Shown piece by piece: positions 17,763-26,732 of a DNA stretch of 64,000 nucleotides. The DNA comes from CALINB01 sp938045325 (lineage in GTDB: Bacteria; Pseudomonadota; Alphaproteobacteria; Rhodospirillales; CALINB01), in assembly GCA_038114465.1 (NCBI GenBank), contig JAYNQW010000001.1:186001-250000 (forward strand), in the 5' to 3' direction. Made by a program: the position numbers and the translations under genes. Every line of letters begins with the position of its first letter. Within the stretch, counting starts at the first letter, position 1. The notes beneath the pieces are model-generated. The model did not search any database. It was not told the origin of the DNA and saw only the letters and a list, made by a program, of their open reading frames with translations.

Positions 17763-18114
17763 CCGGCGGCAACGGGCTTGGCGTTACGGCCAATTTGCCG
17801 AAACGATGTGTGCCTTATCGTTGCAGCTGCGCGGCTACCGGGTCTTAGCGCGGCGCTACAAAACACCGCTGGGTGAAATCGACATCGTCGCCCGGCATGG
17901 CCGGGTCCTGGCGTTCATCGAAGTCAAGGCACGGCAAAATTTCAAAGAGGCGGTCGAATCGATCAGCCCCCGTCAACGTGACCGCATTGTCCGTGCCGCC
18001 GAACTTTATTTGCAGCGCAACGCACAATTCGCGCAACTCCACCTGCGGTTCGACGCCATGCTGATCGCGCCCTGGCGAATCCCGCGCCACATTCGCGACG
18101 CTTGGCGCACTTAA
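17755..18114 (+). CDS. yraN: UPF0102 (YraN) endonuclease-like protein
   Basis: A 119-residue small protein of the YraN family with a restriction-endonuclease-like core: GEID (Asp43) and EVK (Glu56, Lys58) are the expected metal-site residues. Its cellular role is unsettled. The ATG at 17755 overlaps the end of rsmI, the usual rsmI-yraN coupling. The longer open frame upstream lies inside rsmI and is not real. The stop is followed by 144 bases with no feature I could identify. Confidence 0.93.
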   Translation: MINRRQRAWRYGQFAETMCALSLQLRGYRVLARRYKTPLGEIDIVARHGRVLAFIEVKARQNFKEAVESISPRQRDRIVRAAELYLQRNAQFAQLHLRFDAMLIAPWRIPRHIRDAWRT

Positions 18115-18258
18115 AAAATTTTCCGCCCGCCGAAACGCAAAGCCTATCGCCGGTCACGAGAGGGGCATTGTACGCCCTATTCTTCCTTGGCATGATGCCA
18201 CCACGGCAAAGCGATCAAAGCGGCCCCACGTCATTCGTTTAATGGGCAAATCATACAA

Positions 18259-18891
18259 ATGATTTTTTCGAAATTGTTCCATCATTTTCAAAGATGCCGT
18301 GGCTTTCGGCACACCATTTCTTTCATCATGTTTTTAATGGCAGCGCCGATCCTGTCGGGGTGCGGCGTCGTCGCCGGTGTCGGTGCCGCAACGGGGATTG
18401 CCGCCTATCAGGAACGGGGGATCGAAGGCGCCGCCAACGATCTTAAAATACAAATCCGCATTGTCGACAACTGGCTCGATAAAGACGACGCCATTGTACG
18501 GAAAATCGGCCTCGAAGTTTATAATGCCCGTGTTCTGCTCACCGGTTATGCAGCGGATGAAAAAATGCGGGCCGAAGCCGTGCGCCTGACATGGCAGGCA
18601 CAAGGCGTCAAAGAGGTGCTCAACGAGATACAGCTCGATACAGATAAAAAAGAAACGTCGCTGGCACGAGACAGCTGGATCACGACACAACTGAAATCGA
18701 AAATTACCTTCGATCGAGATATTTATGCGGTGAATTATTTTATCGAAACCGTTAACGGCATTGTTTACTTGCTTGGCATTGCACAAAATCAGCACGAGCT
18801 CGACCTGGTCACCGCACACGCGCGGGGACTTAAATATGTCCGCCGCGTTATTTCGCACGTTAAAATCAAAAAACCGATCCCGAAAGCATGA
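18259..18891 (+). CDS. Lipoprotein with two BON domains
   Basis: A 210-residue predicted lipoprotein with lipobox LSGC at residues 32-35. Two BON domains follow (about residues 60-128 and 135-205), recognisable by the IGLEVYNARVLLTGYA and NGIVYLLGIAQNQHELDLV strands. BON proteins such as DolP/OsmY bind the outer membrane and help envelope integrity. The rsmI-yraN-BON-gshB order is typical of alphaproteobacteria. Its stop overlaps the next ATG by four bases. Confidence 0.88.
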   Translation: MIFSKLFHHFQRCRGFRHTISFIMFLMAAPILSGCGVVAGVGAATGIAAYQERGIEGAANDLKIQIRIVDNWLDKDDAIVRKIGLEVYNARVLLTGYAADEKMRAEAVRLTWQAQGVKEVLNEIQLDTDKKETSLARDSWITTQLKSKITFDRDIYAVNYFIETVNGIVYLLGIAQNQHELDLVTAHARGLKYVRRVISHVKIKKPIPKA

Positions 18892-19745
18892 AACCAGCGG
18901 CACATATTCAAGACCGCCTGCGCCGGATCGGCACGATTCCAAGTGATCAAATCCGCCTGGCCGATACAGCACTATTCCTCGCGACCGCCATTGATAAAAA
19001 TAAGCGCGTGGCACCCTACATCCGTCACCTAAAGAAGCTCTGCTTCGACGTCGCCGGCTATATCGGCCCGGCGCCAATGCCTGGCAACGACAATCACGGG
19101 CCGGACCTCGGCACGCGCGCCGAAGCCTTGCGTCAAGTGCTCGCAAAGCGTTACGGCTACGGCGTGGCGCCGGCAGCAGCCGACCCGCTCGAAGCTTCCA
19201 GTTTCATGCGGCTGATCGATAGCCGGTTCGGCGCCGATAGTGCGCTCGCCATTCTTTATCTTCACGTCGCCCGGTCGCTGGATTGGCCCGCGGTTGCCAT
19301 CGATTTTCCGCATCATGTGCTGGTGCGATTGGAAACACCGGGCGAGCGGGCCATTTACGATCCGGCCAACGGCTTTAAAGCCTGTGCGCCGCAAGACCTG
19401 CGCCGGTTAATTAAAAAAGCGCTCGGCAAACAAGCGGAGTTAACACCGGCGCACTACGCAGTGATGGATAGCCGCGCCTTATTGTTGTGTCTGCAAATGG
19501 AAGTAAAAACGGCTTTATTGGAGCAAGAACGGTTTTTCGATGCCATCGATGTCATCGATACCGCATTGCTGTTCGCCCCCTTAGAGGCGGTCTTATGGCG
19601 TGAAGCGGGCCATTTACACACCCGGCTCGACAATGTCCCCGCTGCCATCGATGCGCTTGAAACGTTTCAGCGTCTGAATAACGGCGATGAACACCGTTAC
19701 CGCACGTCTGTATTGTTGCAAGAATTGCGTGGCCGGTTACAGTAG
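18888..19745 (+). CDS. SirB1-like transglutaminase/TPR protein
   Basis: A 285-residue protein resembling the SirB1/YchA family: an N-terminal helical region, a transglutaminase-like core (AILYLHVARSLDWPAVAIDFPHHVLVRL, then IYDPANG) and a C-terminal TPR-like helical pair. In this core the catalytic Cys of true transglutaminases is not evident before the helix, while the His (FPHHVLV) and Asp (IYDP) equivalents remain, as in the non-enzymatic SirB1 proteins. Function is unknown. It overlaps the upstream BON lipoprotein stop (ATGA) and precedes gshB. Confidence 0.8.
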   Translation: MKPAAHIQDRLRRIGTIPSDQIRLADTALFLATAIDKNKRVAPYIRHLKKLCFDVAGYIGPAPMPGNDNHGPDLGTRAEALRQVLAKRYGYGVAPAAADPLEASSFMRLIDSRFGADSALAILYLHVARSLDWPAVAIDFPHHVLVRLETPGERAIYDPANGFKACAPQDLRRLIKKALGKQAELTPAHYAVMDSRALLLCLQMEVKTALLEQERFFDAIDVIDTALLFAPLEAVLWREAGHLHTRLDNVPAAIDALETFQRLNNGDEHRYRTSVLLQELRGRLQ

Positions 19746-19777
19746 GGCCCAATGATGGCTTACTGGACAATCCGATT

Positions 19778-20740
19778 ATGACCCTCACCGTCGCTATCCA
19801 AATGGACCCGATCGAATCGATTGATATCGATGCGGACTCCACCTTCGTGCTCGCGCTTGAAGCACAAAAACGCGGCTATGCGCTGTACCATTACCTGCCA
19901 CACCATCTTACGTTCTCACACGGCCGGGTGACGGCGAAGGCGCGTGCCCTTCAAGTACGCCGCGAACACGGCAATCATTGCACCCTTGGCGATTATGAAA
20001 CCATCGACCTTGCTTTGATGGATATCGTGCTGATGCGCCAGGACCCGCCGTTCGATATGGCCTATATCACCGCGACCCACTTGCTGGAGCACATCCATCC
20101 AAAGACTCTTGTCGTGAATGATCCGTCTCATGTGCGCAACGCACCGGAAAAATTATTCGTCACTCATTTTGCGCCGCTGATGCCGGCGACCGTAATCACG
20201 TCCGATCACGATGAGATCCTCGCATTTAAAAAAGAATATAAAGACATTATTATCAAGCCCCTGTTCGGCAACGGCGGCGCCAACGTATTTCACAGCCCGC
20301 CCGAAGACGACAATCTCAATGCGCTTTTAGAGATGTTTACCGATCTCTACCGCGAACCGATCATCGCGCAGGCTTATGTGCCTGCCGTGCGCGCGGGCGA
20401 TAAGCGCATTATCCTGATCGACGGCGAACCGGCGGGCGCCGTGAATAGAATTCCCGCCGAGGGCGATGTACGCGCTAACATGCACGCGGGAGGGCGGCCG
20501 GAAAAAACCGAACTCAGCAAGGCCGATCTCATGATCTGCGAAGCGATCGGCCCGGCGCTCTCGGAACGGGGGCTGCTGTTTACCGGCATCGACGTCATCG
20601 GCGACAAGTTGACCGAGATCAACGTCACTTCGCCGACCGGTTTGCAGGAAATCGGTCGCTTCGATAACGTGTCGCTTGAGGCAAAATTATGGGACGCCAT
20701 CGAAGCTAAATTCGACGCCACCCGAAATCCGGCAGATTAA
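19778..20740 (+). CDS. gshB: Glutathione synthetase
   Basis: A 320-residue ATP-grasp ligase joining gamma-glutamylcysteine to glycine. Visible features are VAIQMDPIESID at the start, RQDPPFDMAYITATHLLE, the ATP-grasp strand IIIKPLFGNGGANVF, the RIPAEGDVRANMHAGG loop and the metal-site end EINVTSPTGLQEI. It covers the normal family length. It converges with the hemerythrin gene, leaving 6 bases. Confidence 0.97.
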   Translation: MTLTVAIQMDPIESIDIDADSTFVLALEAQKRGYALYHYLPHHLTFSHGRVTAKARALQVRREHGNHCTLGDYETIDLALMDIVLMRQDPPFDMAYITATHLLEHIHPKTLVVNDPSHVRNAPEKLFVTHFAPLMPATVITSDHDEILAFKKEYKDIIIKPLFGNGGANVFHSPPEDDNLNALLEMFTDLYREPIIAQAYVPAVRAGDKRIILIDGEPAGAVNRIPAEGDVRANMHAGGRPEKTELSKADLMICEAIGPALSERGLLFTGIDVIGDKLTEINVTSPTGLQEIGRFDNVSLEAKLWDAIEAKFDATRNPAD

Positions 20741-20746
20741 CCCCGA

Positions 20747-21196
20747 TCAATATTCCTGGCTTACGCGCGCCGCTTCTTGGCTGGCGCGTTCGGGGTGACT
20801 TTCTTTCAAATAATTTGCGTAATCCATATCGACCTTAAGTATATGATGGCTCAGCCAGGTCGAAAGAAATTCCATGAGCTTGTCGTAGTCGAATGTCTCC
20901 GGCGAATTCTCAAAATCATTATGAAATTCATCGACTTTCTGATCCAGGGCCGCATGAATTTTTTTATGTTCCTCTAGTTTCGGGTAGCCTGTTTCTTCCA
21001 TCAAACGCTCTTCGTGCTCGAAGTGAACATCAACGTAAGCAATGAGCGCCTTTAACGTCGAATCCAATGAAGCTTTGTCGGCCCCAATAGCGTGTTTTTC
21101 AGCAAGATCGTTAATCAGGGCAAACAGGCCCCAGTGCTCTTTGTCGACTTCCTTTTCGCCAATCTTGAAGTCATCGGACCATTCGGTAATCGCCAT
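20747..21196 (-). CDS. Bacteriohemerythrin
   Basis: A 149-residue single-domain hemerythrin. All di-iron ligands are in place: His21, His58-x3-Glu62, His77-x3-His81, and His118-x4-Asp123. Such proteins bind oxygen reversibly and serve in oxygen sensing, storage or delivery, sometimes for chemotaxis or oxygenases; which applies here is not shown. GGGAG precedes the ATG by 7 bases. It stands alone, 86 bases downstream of the helicase gene on the same strand. Confidence 0.93.
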   Translation of the reverse strand: MAITEWSDDFKIGEKEVDKEHWGLFALINDLAEKHAIGADKASLDSTLKALIAYVDVHFEHEERLMEETGYPKLEEHKKIHAALDQKVDEFHNDFENSPETFDYDKLMEFLSTWLSHHILKVDMDYANYLKESHPERASQEAARVSQEY

Positions 21197-21282
21197 CGCT
21201 CAACTCCCGGACAGTTACACAAATTACGGTGTGTGCTGCATCGAAGAGTTGCACGAGGGCACCCATCAGGCCTTGACCGTGC

Positions 21283-22659
21283 TCAAGCCGCAGAACGGCG
21301 GGCCGCCGCGGCGCGGCGTTGCGCTCTGTTCGGCCGTTTCTTTTTAAAGTTCCCTTTATGCACGTTCGATTTATGCGCATTGGGATTTTCACCCTGTTGC
21401 GGCTTGCGATGCGCCGCTTTTTTCGGCGCGGACGGCGGCTCGCCTTTTGAACGCCGGCGTGTTCTGTTTCTTTGCCGGTTTTTCGAGCCGCGCTTAAAAG
21501 AGCCCGGATCGCTGGCGATGTCATCGGCATGAAACGGATGATCGTCGATGACATTCACCGATTGGCCGATGGTCCGCTCGATATCGCGCAGGTAAACGCG
21601 CTCATCTGAATCACAGAATGAAATGGCAATGCCGGTGGCGCCGGCGCGCGCCGTGCGGCCGATTCGATGAACATAACTTTCCGGCTCGTTGGGCAGTTCG
21701 AAATTGATCACATGGGTAATGCCGTCGACATCAATACCGCGCGCGGCGACATCAGTCGCCACCAAGGCGCGGACATGGCCCGAGCGGAAATTTTTCAAGG
21801 CCCGTTGCCGGGCGTTTTGCGATTTATTGCCGTGAATGACATCGGATGCTACGCCGCCTTGGCTTAAATACTTGGCGACTTTATCGGCGCCATGTTTAGT
21901 ACGGGTAAAAACAAGAACGCGCTTTAAGTCAGGACCGGCGAACAAATTGCTTAACAGGGCGCGTTTTTTATCCTTCGGCAGAAACATCACGCGTTGTTCA
22001 ATTTTCTCGACCGTGGTTGCCGCCGGCGTGATTTCAACATGAACCGGGTCATGCAACAGGCCATCGGCTAAAGCTTTCACCGGCGCCGGCATGGTAGCGG
22101 AGAACATCACGGTTTGGCGCTGCTCTGGCAACGCTTTCGAAATTTTTCGGACGTCCGGAATAAATCCCATATCGAGCATGCGATCCGCTTCATCGAGCAC
22201 GAATACTTCAACCTCGCCTAAGGACACTTTGCCTTGGTTCATTAAATCCAGCAGGCGGCCCGGTGTTGCCACCAGAATATGCACCCCTTTTGCAAGCGCC
22301 TTGATTTGCGGCACGATGGACGCACCGCCGAAAACGGTGGCGGAGCGCAATCCGGCATGACGGCCGTAGGTTTTAAAGCTATCGCCGATTTGCACGGCTA
22401 GCTCGCGGGTCGGCGCGAGGATCAACGCGCGCGGTTGGCGGCGATGGAGCTTGCACATGTTTTCGCTCAGGCGATGCAACAACGGCAGCGCGAAAGACGC
22501 CGTTTTACCGGTACCGGTTTGCGCGACACCGAGCAAATCGTGCCCCTGAATAAGTGAAGGAATCGATTGCGCCTGGATCGGCGTCGGTGTCGCGTAACCC
22601 TCGTCCATAACGGCACGCAGGATAGGTTGGGCCAATTGGAGGCCGCTAAAGTCAGTCAT
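21283..22659 (-). CDS. DEAD-box RNA helicase (RhlE type)
   Basis: A 458-residue ATP-dependent RNA helicase. The Q-motif region, Walker A AQTGTGKT (46-53), PTREL, DEAD (VLDEADRMLDMGF), SAT, ARGIDVD and HRIGRTARAG are all present. The C-terminal ~75 residues are very basic (Arg/Lys-rich), an RNA-binding tail typical of RhlE relatives in ribosome assembly or cold adaptation. Its start is followed upstream by a 5' region with a GC hairpin. Confidence 0.93.
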   Translation of the reverse strand: MTDFSGLQLAQPILRAVMDEGYATPTPIQAQSIPSLIQGHDLLGVAQTGTGKTASFALPLLHRLSENMCKLHRRQPRALILAPTRELAVQIGDSFKTYGRHAGLRSATVFGGASIVPQIKALAKGVHILVATPGRLLDLMNQGKVSLGEVEVFVLDEADRMLDMGFIPDVRKISKALPEQRQTVMFSATMPAPVKALADGLLHDPVHVEITPAATTVEKIEQRVMFLPKDKKRALLSNLFAGPDLKRVLVFTRTKHGADKVAKYLSQGGVASDVIHGNKSQNARQRALKNFRSGHVRALVATDVAARGIDVDGITHVINFELPNEPESYVHRIGRTARAGATGIAISFCDSDERVYLRDIERTIGQSVNVIDDHPFHADDIASDPGSFKRGSKNRQRNRTRRRSKGEPPSAPKKAAHRKPQQGENPNAHKSNVHKGNFKKKRPNRAQRRAAAARRSAA

Positions 22660-23070
22660 GATTATTCTTTTTCTTTCTCAAACAATATCAGTAAGCCCCG
22701 CCGGATTTTCGGCGGGACACGCAGGCACAATGCCGGCAATTCGATAAAACGTACTCAGGAAAAAACCAATTCGAAACGCGTTCGAATGCCGAGCAGAGGC
22801 CCATCTAACGAAATGCCCTGGTGGTGTCTGAAAGAAAGTTGCCGGTCCTTGTTTTTCTTCTTCGGTGGACGGCTCATCATTTAAACGGGGTCGAAATTCG
22901 ACCGCTACGGGAATGTCGCTGGGGCCTCTCTTGCGCCTTTACGCGGGGAAAGTCAAGTAAAGGTTTGAAATAAAACCATTTTTCGAAAAAGAACAAAATA
23001 AGAACATTTCTGGCCCCGCCAGAGCTTCCGCGCTACAATCGGAGCCATAATTGCGCGGGAGAATATTTTG
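22660..23070. other. 411-base intergenic region between rhlE-like gene and comM
   Basis: It separates two divergent genes. Contents seen are a perfect 7-base-arm hairpin at 22697-22716 (CCCGCCG/CGGCGGG, loop GATTTT) in the helicase 5' leader, an unproven 41-codon minus-strand ORF at 22755-22880, an SOS box at 22991-23005, and a TACAAT -10-like box at 23034-23039 reading toward comM. No stable RNA gene was recognised. Confidence 0.6.
22991..23005 (+). promoter_or_regulatory. Alphaproteobacterial-type LexA (SOS) box upstream of comM
   Basis: The sequence reads GAAC, then exactly 7 bases, then GAAC. This is the direct-repeat form (GTTC-N7-GTTC on the other strand) known as the LexA operator of alphaproteobacteria. 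It lies 66 bases before the comM ATG, close to a TACAAT -10-like box at 23034-23039, where LexA could block transcription. The match is seen; regulation is inferred. Confidence 0.6.
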
Positions 23071-24606
23071 ATGGTCGCGCGAATTGCCACCGTCGCCTTT
23101 CAGGGTTTCGAGGTTCTGGATGTGGATGTGCAGGTCCACATGAGTCCGGGATTGCCCGCGTTCACCATCGTCGGTTTGCCCGATAAGGCTGTTGGTGAAT
23201 CGCGTGAACGGGTCCGCGCCGCTCTCAGCGCCATCGGCTTATCGTTACCAAGCGAACGTATCACCGTTAATCTTTCACCGGCGGACGTTCTGAAAGAAGG
23301 ATCGCATTTCGATTTGCCCATCGCGGTCGGTCTTCTCGCCACGATGCAGGTTTTACCAGCCGATGAAATCGCAACCTACACAGCGCTCGGCGAATTGGCG
23401 CTCGATGGTGGCCTGACATCCGTCGCCAGTGTGCTGCCCGCGGCCATTCACGCCAGTGCATCGTCGCGCGGGCTGATCTGTCCGGCGGCGCAAGGGCCGG
23501 AAGCGGCCTTCGCTGGCGAGATCGATATCCTGGCACCGCAAAACTTATTGCAATTGATCAATCATTTTAAAGGCACGCAAATCCTCGCCGCCCCCGAGCC
23601 GCTCGCCGCCGAAGCGGAACAGGCCTTGCCCGACATGCGCGATATCAAAGGTCAAGAAAGTGCGAAGCGCGCCCTCGAGGTCGCCGCGGCGGGCGGGCAC
23701 AACATGCTGATGACCGGCCCGCCGGGCGCAGGCAAATCGATGTTGGCGGCGCGCCTGCCGGGAATATTGCCGCCGCTTGATCCGAAGGAGGCCTTAAGCG
23801 TCAGCATGATTCAAAGTCTCGCCGGTACGCTTGAGGGAGGGCGCATCAAACGCACCCGGCCGTTTCGCGACCCGCATCACGGTGCCTCGCTCGCGGCGCT
23901 GACGGGTGGCGGCATGAAAGCCAAGCCGGGCGAAGTCTCGCTTGCACACCTGGGTGTATTATTTCTCGACGAACTGCCGGAGTTTCAGCGCAGCGTACTC
24001 GAAGCCCTACGCCAACCGATCGAGTCTGGCCACATCACAGTCGCGCGCGCCAATGCACACGTCACGTATCCTGCCCGGGTGCAATTGATCGCGGCGATGA
24101 ACCCCTGCCGCTGCGGTTACCTGGACGATCCGGCACAGGCGTGTTCGCGGGTGCCGCGCTGCGCACAAGACTATCAGGCAAAAATCTCCGGGCCGCTGTT
24201 TGACCGCATCGATCTGCATGTCGACGTGCCGGCGGTGAACCCGGCGGACCTCGCCGCTCCCGCACCGGTCGAGGCCTCGGCGGACATATTAAAACGCGTC
24301 ACCACGGCACGGGACATCCAAAAAGAGCGATACAGATTAAAGGCAGCGGGGACAAACATCCGCACCAACGCCGAAGCCGAAGGCACGCTGCTTGAAGACA
24401 TCACGACGCCCGATCCCGAGGGCCGAAAACTTTTGCTGGAAGCGGCCGAACGCATGAAGCTAACAGCGCGCGGCTACCATCGGGTGCTCAAAGTCGCGCG
24501 CACGCTCGCGGATTTGCAAGTAACCGAACAAGTGACTCGCCTGCACATCGCGGAAGCTTTATCTTATCGGCGTATCGTCCCGGGCCGCGACCCGGTGGCG
24601 GCTTAA
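23071..24606 (+). CDS. comM: ComM/YifB AAA+ Mg-chelatase-like helicase
   Basis: A 511-residue protein with an N-terminal Lon-like ChlI fold, an AAA+ module with Walker A GPPGAGKS (216-223) and Walker B LFLDELPEF, a zinc-type CRCGYLDDPAQAC insertion and the C-terminal Mg-chelatase helical domain. ComM of Vibrio is a hexameric helicase that extends branches during natural transformation. The ATG at 23071 has GGAG 9 bases upstream. The SOS box 66 bases upstream suggests damage control. An adjacent TTG would add one residue. Confidence 0.95.
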   Translation: MVARIATVAFQGFEVLDVDVQVHMSPGLPAFTIVGLPDKAVGESRERVRAALSAIGLSLPSERITVNLSPADVLKEGSHFDLPIAVGLLATMQVLPADEIATYTALGELALDGGLTSVASVLPAAIHASASSRGLICPAAQGPEAAFAGEIDILAPQNLLQLINHFKGTQILAAPEPLAAEAEQALPDMRDIKGQESAKRALEVAAAGGHNMLMTGPPGAGKSMLAARLPGILPPLDPKEALSVSMIQSLAGTLEGGRIKRTRPFRDPHHGASLAALTGGGMKAKPGEVSLAHLGVLFLDELPEFQRSVLEALRQPIESGHITVARANAHVTYPARVQLIAAMNPCRCGYLDDPAQACSRVPRCAQDYQAKISGPLFDRIDLHVDVPAVNPADLAAPAPVEASADILKRVTTARDIQKERYRLKAAGTNIRTNAEAEGTLLEDITTPDPEGRKLLLEAAERMKLTARGYHRVLKVARTLADLQVTEQVTRLHIAEALSYRRIVPGRDPVAA

Positions 24607-24635
24607 AAAAATAAATTCAACAAAGGGGATACTTC

Positions 24636-25667
24636 ATGAAAGCAATGGTTTTGACGGCGAAGGACACGCCGTTTCAGTTGATGGATGTGCCGGACCCGGT
24701 CGCGGGACCGGGCGAGGCAGTAGCGAAGGTCTATACCTGCGGTTCCGGACTGACGATCCAACACTCCCGGGCCGGGCGATTTAATCTTCAATACCCGCGC
24801 ATCATCGGCCATGAAATCACCGGCGAAATCGTCGAGGTCGGCGAGGGTGTCACGGACCTGAAGATCGGCGACGGGGTGACGGCGTATTATTATTTCTCCT
24901 GCGGCAAATGTAAGTGGTGCAAGGCCGACCGGGAAACCCTGTGCGACAATCTCAAGGGTAATGTCGGGCGCGACTGCGACGGCGGCTACGCCGAATACAT
25001 GAAGCTGCCGGCGGACATGTTCATGAAATACCCGGAAGGTCTGGATTGGAAAAAACACCCGGCCGAATGCGGCGTGCTGAAGGATGCCATTGCAACGCCA
25101 GTAAAGGTGATCCGCCGCGCGCGGATCGAGCCCGGACACGACGTCGCCGTCATTGGTGCGGGCGGTGGGCTCGGCATACAAATGATTATCGTCGCGAAAT
25201 GGGCCGGCGCGCGCGTGATCGCCGTCGATGTGCGGCCGGAAAAATTCGAGACGTGTAAAAAAGTCGGCGCGGACGAAACCGTGGATGCCTCAAGCGTCGA
25301 TGTTACCGAAGCCCTAAAGGAGCTCACCGGCGGCTATGGTGTCGATGCCGCCATCGATTTTGCCGGCACCAAGTCGAGCATGGAAACCGCGCTTGCCGGA
25401 TTGAACAAAGCCGGGCGTTTGGTGATTCTCGGTGGGGCGGCTTCCGGTATCGAAATTCCGGGCAAGCTGATCAAGTCCGAACGCGAGGTCATGGGTAGCA
25501 AATACGCGACCCGGGGGGAAGTGCGCCACGCGCTTGAGCTCGCGGCAAAAGGCGAAGTGTGGCCGCTGGTCAACGAAATTCACCCCCTCGAGGCTGCCGA
25601 AGAATTGCATCAACGGCTCGAGCAAGGGCTGGTCACCGGCCGCGCGGCGCTTAAAATCTGCGACTAA
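24636..25667 (+). CDS. Zinc-binding alcohol dehydrogenase family protein
   Basis: A 343-residue medium-chain dehydrogenase. The structural-zinc Cys quartet is CGKCKWCKADRETLC, the catalytic-domain GHE is present, and the Rossmann motif is VIGAGGGLGIQ. The usual catalytic CGTDxH reads CGSGLT, so the Asp/His positions near the zinc differ from the norm. This is the first gene of a five-gene cassette (24636-29261). AAGGGG lies before the ATG. The substrate is not recognisable; enzymes of this shape reduce or oxidise alcohols, and some act as enoyl-CoA reductases. Confidence 0.88.
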   Translation: MKAMVLTAKDTPFQLMDVPDPVAGPGEAVAKVYTCGSGLTIQHSRAGRFNLQYPRIIGHEITGEIVEVGEGVTDLKIGDGVTAYYYFSCGKCKWCKADRETLCDNLKGNVGRDCDGGYAEYMKLPADMFMKYPEGLDWKKHPAECGVLKDAIATPVKVIRRARIEPGHDVAVIGAGGGLGIQMIIVAKWAGARVIAVDVRPEKFETCKKVGADETVDASSVDVTEALKELTGGYGVDAAIDFAGTKSSMETALAGLNKAGRLVILGGAASGIEIPGKLIKSEREVMGSKYATRGEVRHALELAAKGEVWPLVNEIHPLEAAEELHQRLEQGLVTGRAALKICD

Positions 25668-25690
25668 ACCACAACAAAAAAAGAAGCATC

Positions 25691-26686
25691 ATGCCGGGAC
25701 AAACCAGTATCGATATTCACGCGCATTTTTATCCCATGCGTTATTTGAAGCTCGTTGCAGAAGAGGGCGGCGCGTTCGGGTTGAGCTGCGATCTCGATCA
25801 TCCCGGCGGGCCATTGATCGATCTTGCCGGCAAGGCGACCTCTGTCATCGAGGGCCGCTATCACGATATCGACGCGCGGGTCGCGGCGATGGATAAACAA
25901 AACCTTGACGTGCATGCGTTATCGTTAACGGCGCCGATGGTGTATTGGGCATCGCCCGATCTCGGCTTGCGGTTATCACAAGCCTATAACGATGGGTGCG
26001 TTGAGGCGCACGAAAAATACCCCGACCGGTTCGTCGGCCTCGCCATGCTGCCGATGCAAGCGCCGGACTTAGCAATTCAAGAGCTTGAACGCGCGAAAGA
26101 CTTGCCCGGCATGCGCGGCGTATATATGTCGACGCACATCGAAGGCAAAGAGTTGTCGGATGAAAGTTTTTTTCCGGTTTATGAGCGTATCGAAGATAGG
26201 GGCTGGACGATTTTCCTGCACCCGACCACGGTGGTGGAACCGGCCCGCTTGGCTAAATTTTACCTCACCAACTTCATCGGCAATCCGACCGAATCGGCCA
26301 TCGCCGCCTCGCATCTCATCTTCGGCGAAGTGCTCGACAGGTTTCCGAGGCTTACGTTTTGTTTGCCCCACGCCGGCGGTACTTTTCCTTATCTCGTCGG
26401 GCGCATCACCCACGGCTGGGGCGTGCGGCCCGAGTGCAAACATCTGAAAAACCCGCCGTGGGAATACATCAGAAGATTTTATTACGACACCATCACCCAT
26501 GCCCATCCGCAGCTCGATTTTTTGATCGAATTGGTCGGGGCGGACCGGGTCGTCCTGGGCAGCGATTTCTGCTTCGACATGTCCTATGAACAACCGGTAC
26601 AATTCGTCCAAGATCACCAAGGCTTGAGCGATGCGGACCGGGATCTGATTCTCGGCGGCAATGCTGCTAAATTGCTGGGATTATAA
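25691..26686 (+). CDS. Amidohydrolase-family protein (ACMSD-like)
   Basis: A 331-residue metal-dependent TIM-barrel protein of the amidohydrolase_2 group that includes aminocarboxymuconate-semialdehyde decarboxylase and gamma-resorcylate decarboxylase. It has the N-terminal metal motif IDIHAHFYP, a mid-barrel HPTTVV, a LPHAGGTFPYLVGR His, and the C-terminal metal Asp in VLGSDFCFDMSYE. This branch mostly catalyses non-oxidative decarboxylation or hydrolysis of ring-cleavage or aromatic acids; the actual reaction here is unknown. It is second in the cassette, 23 bases after the dehydrogenase. Confidence 0.88.
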   Translation: MPGQTSIDIHAHFYPMRYLKLVAEEGGAFGLSCDLDHPGGPLIDLAGKATSVIEGRYHDIDARVAAMDKQNLDVHALSLTAPMVYWASPDLGLRLSQAYNDGCVEAHEKYPDRFVGLAMLPMQAPDLAIQELERAKDLPGMRGVYMSTHIEGKELSDESFFPVYERIEDRGWTIFLHPTTVVEPARLAKFYLTNFIGNPTESAIAASHLIFGEVLDRFPRLTFCLPHAGGTFPYLVGRITHGWGVRPECKHLKNPPWEYIRRFYYDTITHAHPQLDFLIELVGADRVVLGSDFCFDMSYEQPVQFVQDHQGLSDADRDLILGGNAAKLLGL

Positions 26687-26732
26687 CGATTATAACGATA
26701 ACGGAACGATTAAAATACGGGAGAATGCATCT

